From NCBI GenBank assembly GCA_023078685.1, contig JALGAS010000004.1, positions 4,836,001 through 4,900,000 on the forward strand: a stretch of DNA of 64,000 bases, given 5' to 3'. The DNA is from Neopestalotiopsis rosae. Lineage: Eukaryota > Ascomycota > Sordariomycetes > Amphisphaeriales > Sporocadaceae. A program made the translations under genes and the position numbers. The notes under the pieces were generated by a model that was not told where the DNA came from, did not search any database, and worked only from the letters and a program-made list of their open reading frames with translations. This document shows, one piece after another, positions 10,892 to 21,518 of this stretch (the stretch's first letter is position 1; every line of letters begins with the position of its first letter).

Positions 10892-13097
10892 TCTTATTTT
10901 CTTGCTCAACGGCGGATTTGTGATATCTTGGCGGCTCTATGAGCAGTATGCAATAACCGTTGTAGGTGGTAAATAAACCATCTATGTTTACAAGATTTTG
11001 GAGTACGGCACAAGCTATTTCTTTTGTACGGAGAACCATTCTATCAAGACACTTGCAAGGGAAATGTTGCATCTACCTCTACAAAGTTCGCATAATGCTC
11101 ACTTATTGACTTTTTGTGCGAGGTATAAGGTAGCAGCGACACTGCATTGCATGCATGCCGACCGTCCATCGACTCGAGTACCCCATGGACTTGGCTCTGC
11201 GTGCGATTGGTTCATATCATACGTGACTAAGAATTATAAACAAATCGGGTCGCAATAAGCACCCTGAACCTGGATTCATCGTGAGCATGAGAGGGGAAAG
11301 TGAGGGGTAAGTTGATAATGTTTGCCTGATGTCTTGGTATTGGTCGCGGTAGATGTTCCGAGATCGATGCTGGGCAGGGACACTGTTACTGCAACCTGCT
11401 GACTAGATTCAGGAACAAAATCTACTTGAGTCAGCTGGCTTAGTCAATTTGCCCACGATTTTGGGCAGATGGCCCAGGTCAGCGGCAATGCAAACGTGGT
11501 GGGAATTAAGAATAGCGCAGATGTGTCAATTGACACAATGTTGGGTGAACTCACCAACCATGCTATCTCAATTCTTCGCAGTATGCTTTCGAGACTGAGT
11601 GACTGATGTAAACACTTCTGTGAATGTAGTGAGTCTATGATTCGATTCACCTGTACATTGGCCATGGGTAAAGGCGGCGAGAGAGTGTGAATATAGGATA
11701 TGCAGCAGGTCTTGACCGAGGTTTGCGCTCGTGTAATTGCGGTTTCTTGCCGGTTGATTTTATCAGAAGGTTTGACAGACTCTTTGGGGGATCTGCAGGA
11801 TCATCTACAGAAGACGTTGTCCAAAATATACATAGAAGGAGAATCCTGAAGAGTAAATATGCATGGTTTATCCTCGACTTCAACGTGGGGAACAAAACCG
11901 TGAAACAGTCAGGATTCACTGTCCCACTTATTCAAGCTTAAATTATAGCCAACCCAGGGGGCTCAGCCGCACTGTAAAGGATTCCCATAGGTGTGCGGCG
12001 GAGGTCTTCGCTGCGCCACGCTCTGAAACCCCAACACACGTTATTGTTAGAATTCCCATTGTTCCATGGCTTTGGGGCAAAATTTCATGGTTCTTGCGAG
12101 ACGATCAAGGCTTGACGGCCCCACGCAGGGTCGATCTCTGAATGGTCATGTGGCTTGGCCACTTATACACACAAACATAACATCTAAAGCAAGACAAGTC
12201 AAAGGGTGCCTAAGTATGTGGACAGCATCAGATGAAAAGGAAGACCAATGCGTAAAGTGCCATGCAGAATGCAGGAAACTGGGGCAAACGTTCTTCTCTC
12301 CGAGCCTGTTTTCTTGGACCAGGGTAATCTGTATACTCAGACTAGTAATTGGCGTCACGCTTCGTGCGACATGCTCTCCTGGCCCAATTATTGACAATTT
12401 CTTCTGGATTGATCTGGCGACAGCAGACCAGCTCGGGACCGGGCAGTTGGTTGCTTTTGGCATGGCGCGTACGGCTGTCTGGCAGCGAGACTGTCGACAT
12501 ATCCCTGCTTGTCAGATCATGTATTCTTAGCATTACCAGCCCACAGGTTTATTGGCTAGCGGTCTGGCAGAGGGCTATAGTAGCACAACCGCCCCTTGCA
12601 CCGTCCGTAAGGCTAAACCATACAAGAGTCCGCGCCGCAACGCTGCAGCTTGTCCATCGTCACAATCGACTCAACATGCCCAGTCAACGATGCCAGTAGG
12701 ATTCGAGTGGATTTGGGATCTCCATTCTGTATACAGTATGCGCAACATGCCACGGCCAGGCAGCAGGATTCGGGCTATGCCTGCCTGCAATTATTCAATG
12801 TTTTGTGCCACAATGGACTTTTCTGGTCATACGTCAATGGGAAACAAGACGAGACGACTTGTGTATAAGTTGTCGCATTGTCTGCTCGAAATCCTTCAAG
12901 CAGCTCTGCTCTTTTGATGTCTTTTTTTCCTCTGTCGAGATAATTGCCTGCATACTTTGTTGGCCAAAAAAAACCACGAACTGAATACCAGTCACATAGA
13001 CGCCACGATCTTATTGAGTCAGGTGTAATTCACACACTCAAGAGAAACTCGATAATAGAAGCGGTGCCAAACTTGAAGATAATTCAGACTCATCAAA
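10892..13097. other. 2.2-kb spacer without a supported gene
   Basis: Open frames of 70-155 codons occur on both strands but overlap each other in several frames, carry no domain and lack consistent splice sites. The part near 10892-11000 is the promoter side of the GMC oxidase. The part near 12900-13097 (CT-rich, then AAACTTGAAGATAATTCAG) is probably the leader of the MARVEL-like gene. Confidence 0.45.
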
Positions 13098-13835
13098 ATG
13101 ATGTCCATTGCAACAATCGGCGTACGAGTCTTTGCAGTGAGTCCCACCAGTCTTGTCTTGAAAAAGGAAACATGAATTAAGCATATCTTCTTTCGTCATC
13201 AACAGCTCCTCTTTGGCGCCGTCGTCCTCGGCTTGTCCGTCACCCTCGCCAAGCAGCAGCGCGAGGGCAGCCCCCCGACCGAAACGTCCTTTGGCAGCTT
13301 CACCGGCGCCTTTGGCATCATTGCGTCGGCCATTGGCCTCTTGGCCCTCTGGGTTGACAAAATTTCCCCCTTGGTCACCATGATCATTGACGCACTGGCT
13401 TCCATCTTTTACCTGGCTGGTGGTATTGTAAGTTTTCCTCACAACAAACGAGCTCCCATTTCATAGCCTTCCAACCCTTTTCTATTCTATCGCTCTTTTC
13501 ACTAACCTGCTTGAAATTTCAAGGCCCTCGTCCTAGCCCTAAAGTCCGTGACAAGCTGCACCAGCAAGGACCTATCCGGCGAGCTCACCCGCTTCGCCAA
13601 CAAGATCCTCAACGGCGGCTGCATCAAGAACGATGACGGCGAGCCCTACTGCTACGTCGGCGACCGCTCCGACTCGGACAATGTGCATTATCCCGACCTC
13701 GTCGGCCGCTGCCAGCGCGCCCAGGCCGACTACGTCTTTGAGTTTCTGGGCTTCGTCGTCGGCCTGGCGCTCGTGGCCCTGGGCTTTTTGGCTTGGCGGC
13801 GGGGTGGCACGCGGGGGTCGCGGACTTATGTGTAG
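13098..13835 (+). CDS. MARVEL-like four-transmembrane protein
   Basis: Three exons (13098-13136, 13206-13427, 13524-13835) all join in phase 0 to about 190 residues. Four hydrophobic segments are visible: residues about 7-25 (IGVRVFALLFGAVVLGLSV), 42-62 (FTGAFGIIASAIGLLALWV), 68-95 (VTMIIDALASIFYLAGGIALVL) and 160-180 (FLGFVVGLALVALGFLAWR). The loop between the last two is long, polar and has four cysteines, likely lumenal. Spacing and size suit the fungal MARVEL/Nce102-like family, which organises plasma-membrane domains or secretion. The very short first exon of 13 codons is common in this family. The assignment rests on topology and is moderately sure. Confidence 0.7.
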
Positions 13836-14238
13836 ACGATGAGAAGTTTGGATGATGAACTGCAGTCAGTATTTTTTACGTCAAGGCTGGGATAATACGT
13901 TTTCCCTCGGGTCATGAGTGTTGATCTGGCTTGTGGCTGGTCTGAGTGTGTTGGATGGACGAATGTGGTGTGAGAACCGTGATACCCCTAGTGGAGAGAA
14001 AGAATTTGGGGATCATTTCGTGGCATTTGAAGTCACGGGGCTGGATTACCTGGATATGAAGTGGATGTTCGTTCTCTTTCCGGCGCGTGCATACGTCTGC
14101 ATAGATAGAAATACATAGGTACTTACAACAGTGCAATGCACTCAAAGAAGCAAAATCATCATTGGTCACCAGAGTTCATCACCAATCTTTTTTGCAAGTT
14201 TACATCCATTTATTGATTTTTATCATTCTTGCACTAAT
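13836..14238. other. 3' spacer
   Basis: Convergent spacer between the MARVEL-like gene and the aldo-keto reductase. AT-rich, with no coding signal. Confidence 0.5.
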
Positions 14239-15527
14239 CTAATCCTGTCTGGCAGGGTCCAGTGTGACCTTGTTGTCGGTGATCTCATCAATCTCTGCCA
14301 GGATCTCGGGAGTGAGTTTATCCAGAATAGTCAGAGCCTTGACGTTCTCGACAATCTGCTGTGGCCGACTGGCACCAGTAATGACGGACGACACATTGGG
14401 GTTCTTGAGACACCAAGCCAGGGCAAGCTGGCTCTGGGTGACGCCGAGCTTGTCGGCAACGGTCTTGAGCTTCTTGACCTTGGCAATGTTGCTGCGCCAG
14501 TCCTCGTTGCCGTACTGCGAGCGCATAAAGTCGGCGAATTTGTCCTGGCTGGCACCGAAGCGCGAGTCCGACGGCGGGGCGTCCACAGCGTCGTTGTACT
14601 TGCCACTGAGCAGGCCCATCTTGATGGGGCTGAAGACGGTCAGACCGAGGCCCATGCGGGAGTACAGCCTCTGGAACTCGCCCTCGACCTTCTTACGGTC
14701 CAGGATGTTGTATAGCGGCTGCTCGACAATGGGACCAATCATCTTGAGATCCTTGGCGATACCTACGGCTTCGGCAATTTCATCGGCGCTCCATTCCGAG
14801 GTACCCCAATAGCTGTACCATTCATGTTAGCAAACTCTACATAATCGTGGAAAGGAGTTCAACGTACAAGGCCATTCCCTTCTCAATAACGTAGTTGAAA
14901 GCACGGACTGTCTCCTCCATAGGAGTCAAACGGTCTGGCCTGTGTGCGTACACAATGTCAACATATGGGAGGTCGAGACGCTCCAAGGAAGCCGTAAGAC
15001 CCTCGATTATGTGTTTCCGCGAGAGACCGTGGTTGTTTACCAGGATCTCACCATTCACAGCTCCCCAATTGATCTGTTGATCGCCGTAAGCTCTCCAGTT
15101 CTATACCACTTTGAAAACTCATGCATTGCTCCTTACCTTGGTGCTAATGACAAGATCGCTTCTCTTCCAGCCATACTTCTTAATGGCCTTTCCCATAGCA
15201 ATCTCCGACTTGCCAGCCGTGTAGCTAAGATTACTGAGTCAGTCATGATGCTTTTCTAAATTGTTGATGAGCCTTACTTTTCAGCAGTGTCAAAGAAGTT
15301 GACTCCCAGGTCATAGGCCTGCTTCATGCACTCAAAGGTCTTTTCTGTTTACCAGACGCATCACGTTAGCCAACTTGTACGAATGAATCATGAAGGCACA
15401 TCATACCATCCTCGACATGTCCGCCATAGGTGAGCCAGCCACCCAATGCAATAGCCGATACGTGAAGACCAGAGTTGCCCAGTCGGCGGTAGACCATGCC
15501 AGTGTTTCTCGGTTCCGGCCAAGCCAT
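14239..15527 (-). CDS. Aldo-keto reductase, voltage-gated potassium channel beta-subunit type
   Basis: Five exons (15527-15407, 15344-15278, 15224-15137, 15073-14868, 14812-14239) join to about 351 residues. The ATG at 15527 ([10 protein letters not shown]) has a better context than the upstream non-ATG extension. Seen: the N-terminal [20 protein letters not shown] strand, the catalytic Asp/Tyr segment NFFDTAENYTAGKSE, Lys in [11 protein letters not shown], His in [16 protein letters not shown], then the NADPH-binding end [13 protein letters not shown] and LNPNVSS-type [17 protein letters not shown]. This follows the AKR6/YajO-type subfamily closely. It is an NADPH-dependent carbonyl reductase; the natural substrate is unknown. 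A role in redox or detoxification is the usual proposal for fungal members. Confidence 0.9.
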
Positions 15528-16260
15528 GGTTGCGTTTTGAAGTCTAAGGAGTGACAGACCCAATCAGAAGTAAGGTTGTAAGCAAGGGAATGGTCGATCA
15601 CGCAAGATCTGTATATGAAGACGTGAGACTTTGATTGACGACAGACAACTTTCACTCGATGAGACAATGAAGAGTGAAGGGAAAAACCCAATGGCAATCT
15701 AAGAGGTCACATGGAGAAATTCTCGGAGTTGTATTCCCCCAAGCAGCGGAGCGGGGTGATCAATTGGCTTTAGGTGGGGCAACGTGTATTGCGTGCTCAT
15801 GCTCCGAGAGGACACCGCCGACCGGATAGGTGATAGCGGCCGGATACACCTCAATTAGCCTCCCTCCAGCACAGCGGCAAAGGGATTCTTGGAATGATAG
15901 CATGTGGCTTCGGAAAACTGTCGTGAATCGTTGCCGCAGTGAGCACCAGCTGTAGAAGGCCATTGACATGTTCATACGCAGGCAGATACCGTCGAGAAGT
16001 TGTTGATTGTTGCACATATTGATTGATATGGGGCCTGGTGTGCTTTTGCCACTGATTGCATTTCCAAGTCATCGATTCACGTCCTAAAACCTTTCATGGG
16101 CCATTGGTTACTCGGCCTTTGTTCAACTGCTTTCCTATTTCATGATGTAGATTCCTGCCACTGTGTAGTTGTACCTGTCCCTCCAATCTCTTCATTGTTG
16201 CTTCGAAGCTGCTCAAATACCATGCGTGTCAATGGAGATGGAGTTCGAACCAGTGGTGTA
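15528..16260. other. Spacer between the reductase and the Zn2Cys6 gene
   Basis: Promoter side of the aldo-keto reductase and 3' side of the regulator. The open frames here are short and featureless. Confidence 0.45.
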
Positions 16261-17898
16261 CTAAAATCCAATGGTGGCCAAGACATTTGCTGAATTCTGC
16301 TGGTCCAGTGAATGGTAATTAGGTGTGGTTGAGCCTGAGGGTCTCAAGATGTTGCCATCCGCCAAAATCTCCTCAAGCTCCGCCCATGCGGAAGGGTGCA
16401 AGAGAGTCCCAGAGAATGGACTTCTGTTGGGATCAATCTCAGTAGTCTCTTCTGGCTGCTCTTCGATGCGTCCGCTGCTTTCCAAATCTACTCCCGAACT
16501 CGGCGCAATGGATGCCATTCTGAGGTAGAGCGAAGCAACCAGGGATTTGTTGCCACCGCGAGACGAAGAAAGGATCTTCTGAAGACCCAACAATACCTCT
16601 TCAGCCTGGTCGGCTGGGTTGACCGAGATGTTGCTTTGAACAGCATCGATGACTGCAGTAGCAATGTCATAGGTCTTGAACTCCATAGTCGGACCATGGG
16701 CTTCAATGGCAGTCTTGGGTAGATGCGACATGAAGTTTAGAAACTCTTTGGCTATGCGAATGGGACTGTTCGCCATGGTCGCAACCCCAAATCTCATAGC
16801 TGCACGCCACAAAACGGCCCGCATCCATTGACGTGTCACGAATATGTCCGCCTTTTGAACATCATTACTGGAGTCGTAATCGATGGCATTATCTTGGAGA
16901 TGATCCTGTAAAAGCCCCAGGCAGCCTTGCGCAGTGGTGGTCAGGTTGGACAGGTCAGAGTCGGAATTTTGCAGTATGTCAAAAATGCCAGACTGATCAA
17001 ACATCCAAAACAGATTGACCAGCTTCAAAAAGGCAGGCAGGATGTGGGCCTGATCATCTCCGACCGGGGTTGGTAATATAATAGCCGGTTTGAGAATGAC
17101 TGGGAGTTTGTGCAGCATTGCGACACCTCTCTCCGTGACAAAGAGCAGCCATAAGATGCGCCGTCGCATCTGCTGCTCCGCCTCTGGCAATCCGTCATAA
17201 GAGGACTCTCGTTCCAGTCGCATCATTTGGGAAATGGTGATTGCTTGCCTTAAATACAACAGACTTTTTCCGCCACCTGGGGTCTGGTTTTCATGATATA
17301 TGTGCAAGAAAAATGCGACGCGCAGAACATCGAGGCACATTTGGTTGTCATGGTCTTCCAAGCTTGTGCGTGGCACCTCGTCTGGCGAGAGTGTTTCCAA
17401 CCGAAGTTGTGCTATCGTAGCCAAGCGAATGGTGGTGGCCAACAAATTGGACAGAGGCGCATTGGACGCGAGTCCATGCATCAGCTCATCGACATTGACT
17501 ATCGGCCAGATGGGGTATAACCTTTGCCGATAAATCTCGAGGGCATGAATGAGGCTGGTGGTCTGCTGTCGCGGAGGATCTGCCGGCCTAGTAGTGTCGT
17601 CAAAGTGAAAGACATCTGGCACTGGGGCATCAACGGGCAGCGGACGATTGCCATCGTCATCAAAGCCAACCGACGACGGGGCCGTCTGAGCTGCAGATAT
17701 CTTTTGTATCGTCTTGGCACGTAAAGTCCTCGGTCCCCGCGTCGCCTGGAGACGCTTGAAGGTACAAGCTATGCCACTCGCCACACAGCCGCGACATGGT
17801 GACGTCTCGGAACACTTGACTTTTCTGATTTTACAGGCGTCGCACGCACGCTTCACAAGGTTTGTCCTTGGTGCGGACTTTGCCTTGTTGTTGGGCAT
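16261..17898 (-). CDS. Zn2Cys6 fungal transcription factor
   Basis: A single exon of about 545 residues from the ATG at 17898 (MPNNKAKSAP). The upstream open extension to 17961 has no ATG. Residues 19-45 form a binuclear zinc cluster, CDACKIRKVKC...CRGCVASGIAC, with basic flanks. The middle region (about 115-400) resembles the fungal-specific transcription factor domain: IYRQRLYPIWPIVNVDEL, then RLERESSYDGLPEAEQQMRRR and LWLLFVTERGVAML. The C-terminus is serine-rich and acidic. It binds DNA, typically at CGG-containing sites, and controls a metabolic pathway, but the target cannot be told. It may control the adjacent reductase, yet nothing in the sequence shows it. Confidence 0.88.
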   Translation of the reverse strand: MPNNKAKSAPRTNLVKRACDACKIRKVKCSETSPCRGCVASGIACTFKRLQATRGPRTLRAKTIQKISAAQTAPSSVGFDDDGNRPLPVDAPVPDVFHFDDTTRPADPPRQQTTSLIHALEIYRQRLYPIWPIVNVDELMHGLASNAPLSNLLATTIRLATIAQLRLETLSPDEVPRTSLEDHDNQMCLDVLRVAFFLHIYHENQTPGGGKSLLYLRQAITISQMMRLERESSYDGLPEAEQQMRRRILWLLFVTERGVAMLHKLPVILKPAIILPTPVGDDQAHILPAFLKLVNLFWMFDQSGIFDILQNSDSDLSNLTTTAQGCLGLLQDHLQDNAIDYDSSNDVQKADIFVTRQWMRAVLWRAAMRFGVATMANSPIRIAKEFLNFMSHLPKTAIEAHGPTMEFKTYDIATAVIDAVQSNISVNPADQAEEVLLGLQKILSSSRGGNKSLVASLYLRMASIAPSSGVDLESSGRIEEQPEETTEIDPNRSPFSGTLLHPSAWAELEEILADGNILRPSGSTTPNYHSLDQQNSANVLATIGF

Positions 17899-20210
17899 GG
17901 CGTCCTTGTAGGAGTCGTAAAGAAAGGGCCAGAGTGTAGAGCGGAAAGACGTAATCCTCAAATGTCGCTTAGACTTGATGAATCGTCAATCTCAACAACC
18001 AAGTTCGACAGTTTGGGCCGTGGCGGAGCGACAAGACCGCAACAACATGGCGATACTTGGTGCAGTTTTCCTGTACTGCTCTGGTACAGGTCGGCACTCT
18101 CCAGACAGATACCCTGGGTAGGAGAAGATCACAGTGGTAGAGAATGGTCGGTCCAAGGTGATTATTACATGATGTTCGTACATCAACACCGCTGCAAAGG
18201 AACTCGCAGATCGACCACTTGGCTCTTCAGGTTTCTCAAGCCAAGAAGAGGAGAAGAATGAGGGCAAAGTGACATTGCAAGCTCAAATCTCTAACCTAGA
18301 GGTGAATGGTGTTGGGGACGAATTGCAACCACTTACAGGACACGCAGGACCCCACTAAAATTGCACAATACAGGCACAACCGGGGGACTTGGACGCTCTG
18401 GGGCCCACATGGGCGATCGCGTCATCCTCGGCTCCCCGCAATGTCTTTTACAGTGTGTTTCTGGTGGGTTTGGGTCTTTCGGGGTTAAGGGGTTGCTAAA
18501 TCCTAAGCGACTCGGATTGATTTTCAGCGCAGAGGACGCTGGAGAGACAATTCCTAGTAGGTGTTAGCCAATATGTGCTACGCTATTAGATGCACATTCA
18601 GCACCCCTCATTATTAGTGCATGTCTGCTGCGCTGAGCAAAGGTGTGGCCCATCTAGGATGACTGCGCAGCCAACATGTTACTCCAGACTTCAATCGTCG
18701 ATCATATATATACTGCGTACGGTTCCTTTTCCCTGTTCATCCTGCCACTCAAGGATCCTCCAAGACATCCGCAGAGACTCAAAGTTCATTCATTTGTACC
18801 TCTCTAAGGCTTCAACAACATCACTAGACACAAGAGGACACCAGAAACTGCTACCGACAATTGCACCAACATCACGATCATTGGACTCTATTAATACAAA
18901 GCCAAGATAGTTAGCTTGTGCCCGTTGGTTGCTATAATTGTTTCACGTCATGCAGTATACCCACGCACATTGGGGGTCAGATTTATTGTACAGGGCGCTT
19001 AGACAAGAATGCACCAAGGGGTCACTGCAACAACCCTGCCTTATAGTACATTTTTTTACTATCGCCATTCCGATAACAACAAAGGAAATCATCATACAAA
19101 AATGAGAAATAGCTCGCGAAGGAGATGCGATGAGACGTTAGTGATGATTTCGCACTGGAATGTTTGGAAGCTCTGAAGGATCCTAGTCACCACGCAACTT
19201 CCATGGTACACTTCAGTGATAAGTTTTCGGCAAGGCGATGCCCAAAACTGAATTGTGTCGCATATAGATAGAGAAGATCTCCTTAGTACTACTAGATCAT
19301 GGCAGTACTTTCTACGGCAATTCTGCGGTTCTGTGAACAAGAGCATGGGAGTTGGGCTTGGCATGTGGATGTCGGGCGCGGTTATATAGGTAGCTTGACA
19401 GCCATGGATGTAACGATAAGGGACCCTTCCATGACCAGTTGTTTTCAAAGGAAGCTTGATGACGATCAGTCACGGTGAATAAACATGCCCGGTGTTCCGA
19501 GCTGGATGGAGTGAAGTGACATGCGAGAAGGGAGGCAACAGGTGGATCGTGAAATTTTAAGCTTAGATGTGTACGGGTACATGTTACATTACAAACTCGT
19601 GTCAGATTGTAGCGCAAGCGACGAAGGCGGCCTAATCGTAAAAATAACATTAGAGAAAAGGGTCCCAAGGGTCCGGAACTCGAGACGCTTGTCCAGAGCG
19701 AGAACAAAAGAGGTTAAATCTAGTGGATTCAACGTGGCTATCGCCAGCTTCCTCCTAGTCCGTCCGCGGCCCCATTGAAACGAAGAAACAGCCAATCGAA
19801 CCAGAGAAAAATAAAAGCTATACCCTCGAGGCGTTCGTGACAGCGGCTGAAAAAAGCACGCCGAACCGCCCTCGCCCTTCAGCTGCAGCTGCATTATCGA
19901 TTCGAGAGCCCACTACCTCTACCTGCTAGCCGCCTTCTTGGCACCATCGTCGCTCGTATCTCTACACGATGCTCCTTTTCCCTCCCTATCTTGCCTTGTC
20001 GCACTTGTCTCGAATGAGCCTCGCTGCCCAGAACAATGCGGCCGTTGGTCGATCATGTAATTTTAGACTACATCCGGAAGCCCACTCGATAAAATGTAGC
20101 TGAGCACCATGGCCCCGAGATTTATAACTCGGGACCTCCGTGTGTGGTGAACTCCAGCTTCCACGTCCTTTCTCTGTTTTTGCGCATTCTGTGATTACGC
20201 TCTTTTCGCA
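17899..20210. other. 2.3-kb spacer without a supported gene
   Basis: Contains the promoter of the regulator (left) and the promoter of the glycosyltransferase-like gene (right). Open frames reach about 130 codons but without domain content. I see no tRNA or repeat here. Confidence 0.45.
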
Positions 20211-21518
20211 ATGATTCAATCCCACAGTATGCCCAGCTTGAGTTCGCTCTCGCCCAAGCAAATAAAAAATGTATTTGTCGGTTTCGCACTCGTACTACTC
20301 ATTTTCCTAGTTGGCAGTTCGCTGCCCTCTGAAAGGCTGGGGCCGCTCAGCATACTCGACTCTGCATCGACGACAACCATCGTGACGACCACGGCGAAGT
20401 TTCAAAGGCCCGAGGGAGTCAATATCACTGGCGTCGTCTTTTACGGCCGGGCTCGCTATGTCGACATTCTCGACTGCTACCTGCAGAAGAATCTGGCCGT
20501 AAATGGCGGTCTCTTGGACAAGATCCTCTTCATGACAAATACCGATGATCCAGAGGATTTGGCATGGCTCGGTGATCTTGTTGATCGCATCCCGCAGTAT
20601 GAGATTGTCCCGGTAAAACGACCCGGCGATGTCCATGGCTGGGGAGGCTTCAATATCATCTGGGAGTCTCTCACGGATCCCAATACCATCTACCTGAAGA
20701 TTGATGATGATATCGTCTGGATCGACGACGATGCTGTCCCCCGTATGATTGAGACCCTTATCGAACATCCCGAAGCCCACGATATTGCCGGCAACATCAT
20801 CAACAGCCCAATCACGAGCTTCTTCCACTTCCACCATGGCGCCGTCCACCCATACCTTCCAGAAATGAAGCGTCCCGGAGGGCTGGGCCTGCCCACAGAC
20901 TGGCGCGTCTCACAACTCCCCTTTCACACCGGTAACAACTCCGAAAAGTACGACTGGGAGCCGCAAAACACGAAACCCAACCCGCACTTCGCCGTGGGCG
21001 ACCAAGGCGGCCCCCCGTACGAGAACCACCGCTGGCTCCCCCTGCACAACACGAGCGCGGACCTCCAGAAGACGCCCATTGCCGCCGCGGCCTACGACGC
21101 CTTTGGCATGGGCTGGAAGAGCTGGGCCATTGGCGCGCAGCAGCACTACAGCCTGCTGCAGAACATCGAGGAGCGTCGCCTCGACCGCTACTGGTTCGGC
21201 GACCGCGAGAACGGCATCTGGAACATGCAGTACGGCCGCTACAACCTCAACTTCCTGGCCATCTGGGGCTCGAGCGTCGCCAAGGTCCTCCCCGGCACCG
21301 ACGACGAGCACGACCTGACCGTCAAGATCCCCCTGATGCTCAAGAAGCCCTGCCTCGTCGACACCCGCGCCCTCGTCGCCCACTTTGGGTTTGGCATCCA
21401 GCCCGAGATCTCCCACACCGACTTGCTGGACCGCTATCGTCTGTACGCCAATGAGCATGTCTGTGCTGCCAACAACCAAAAGGCGCGCCTTCCATTCCGT
21501 GGTGGCGGCCAGGGTTGA
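20211..21518 (+). CDS. Type II membrane protein, putative glycosyltransferase
   Basis: A single exon of 435 residues with an ATG at 20211. One hydrophobic segment at about residues 20-38 (FVGFALVLLIFLVG) follows a short cytosolic tail, the layout of Golgi type II proteins. The body is lumenal, with N-glycosylation sequons (NIT, NNS, NTS). A KIDDDIVWIDDD segment near residue 162 offers a DxD-like metal/nucleotide-sugar motif, in a region YLKIDDDIVWI typical of fungal glycosyltransferase-fold proteins. The flanking RPGDVHGWGGFNIIWE block and the later HFGFGIQPEI block are conserved-looking but I cannot name the family. The donor and acceptor are unknown. Confidence 0.7.
   Translation: MIQSHSMPSLSSLSPKQIKNVFVGFALVLLIFLVGSSLPSERLGPLSILDSASTTTIVTTTAKFQRPEGVNITGVVFYGRARYVDILDCYLQKNLAVNGGLLDKILFMTNTDDPEDLAWLGDLVDRIPQYEIVPVKRPGDVHGWGGFNIIWESLTDPNTIYLKIDDDIVWIDDDAVPRMIETLIEHPEAHDIAGNIINSPITSFFHFHHGAVHPYLPEMKRPGGLGLPTDWRVSQLPFHTGNNSEKYDWEPQNTKPNPHFAVGDQGGPPYENHRWLPLHNTSADLQKTPIAAAAYDAFGMGWKSWAIGAQQHYSLLQNIEERRLDRYWFGDRENGIWNMQYGRYNLNFLAIWGSSVAKVLPGTDDEHDLTVKIPLMLKKPCLVDTRALVAHFGFGIQPEISHTDLLDRYRLYANEHVCAANNQKARLPFRGGGQG

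Noticed and set aside
12066..12699. Overlapping plus-strand frames of 116-154 codons
   Set aside because: Different frames overlap each other with no homology-like features; likely chance.
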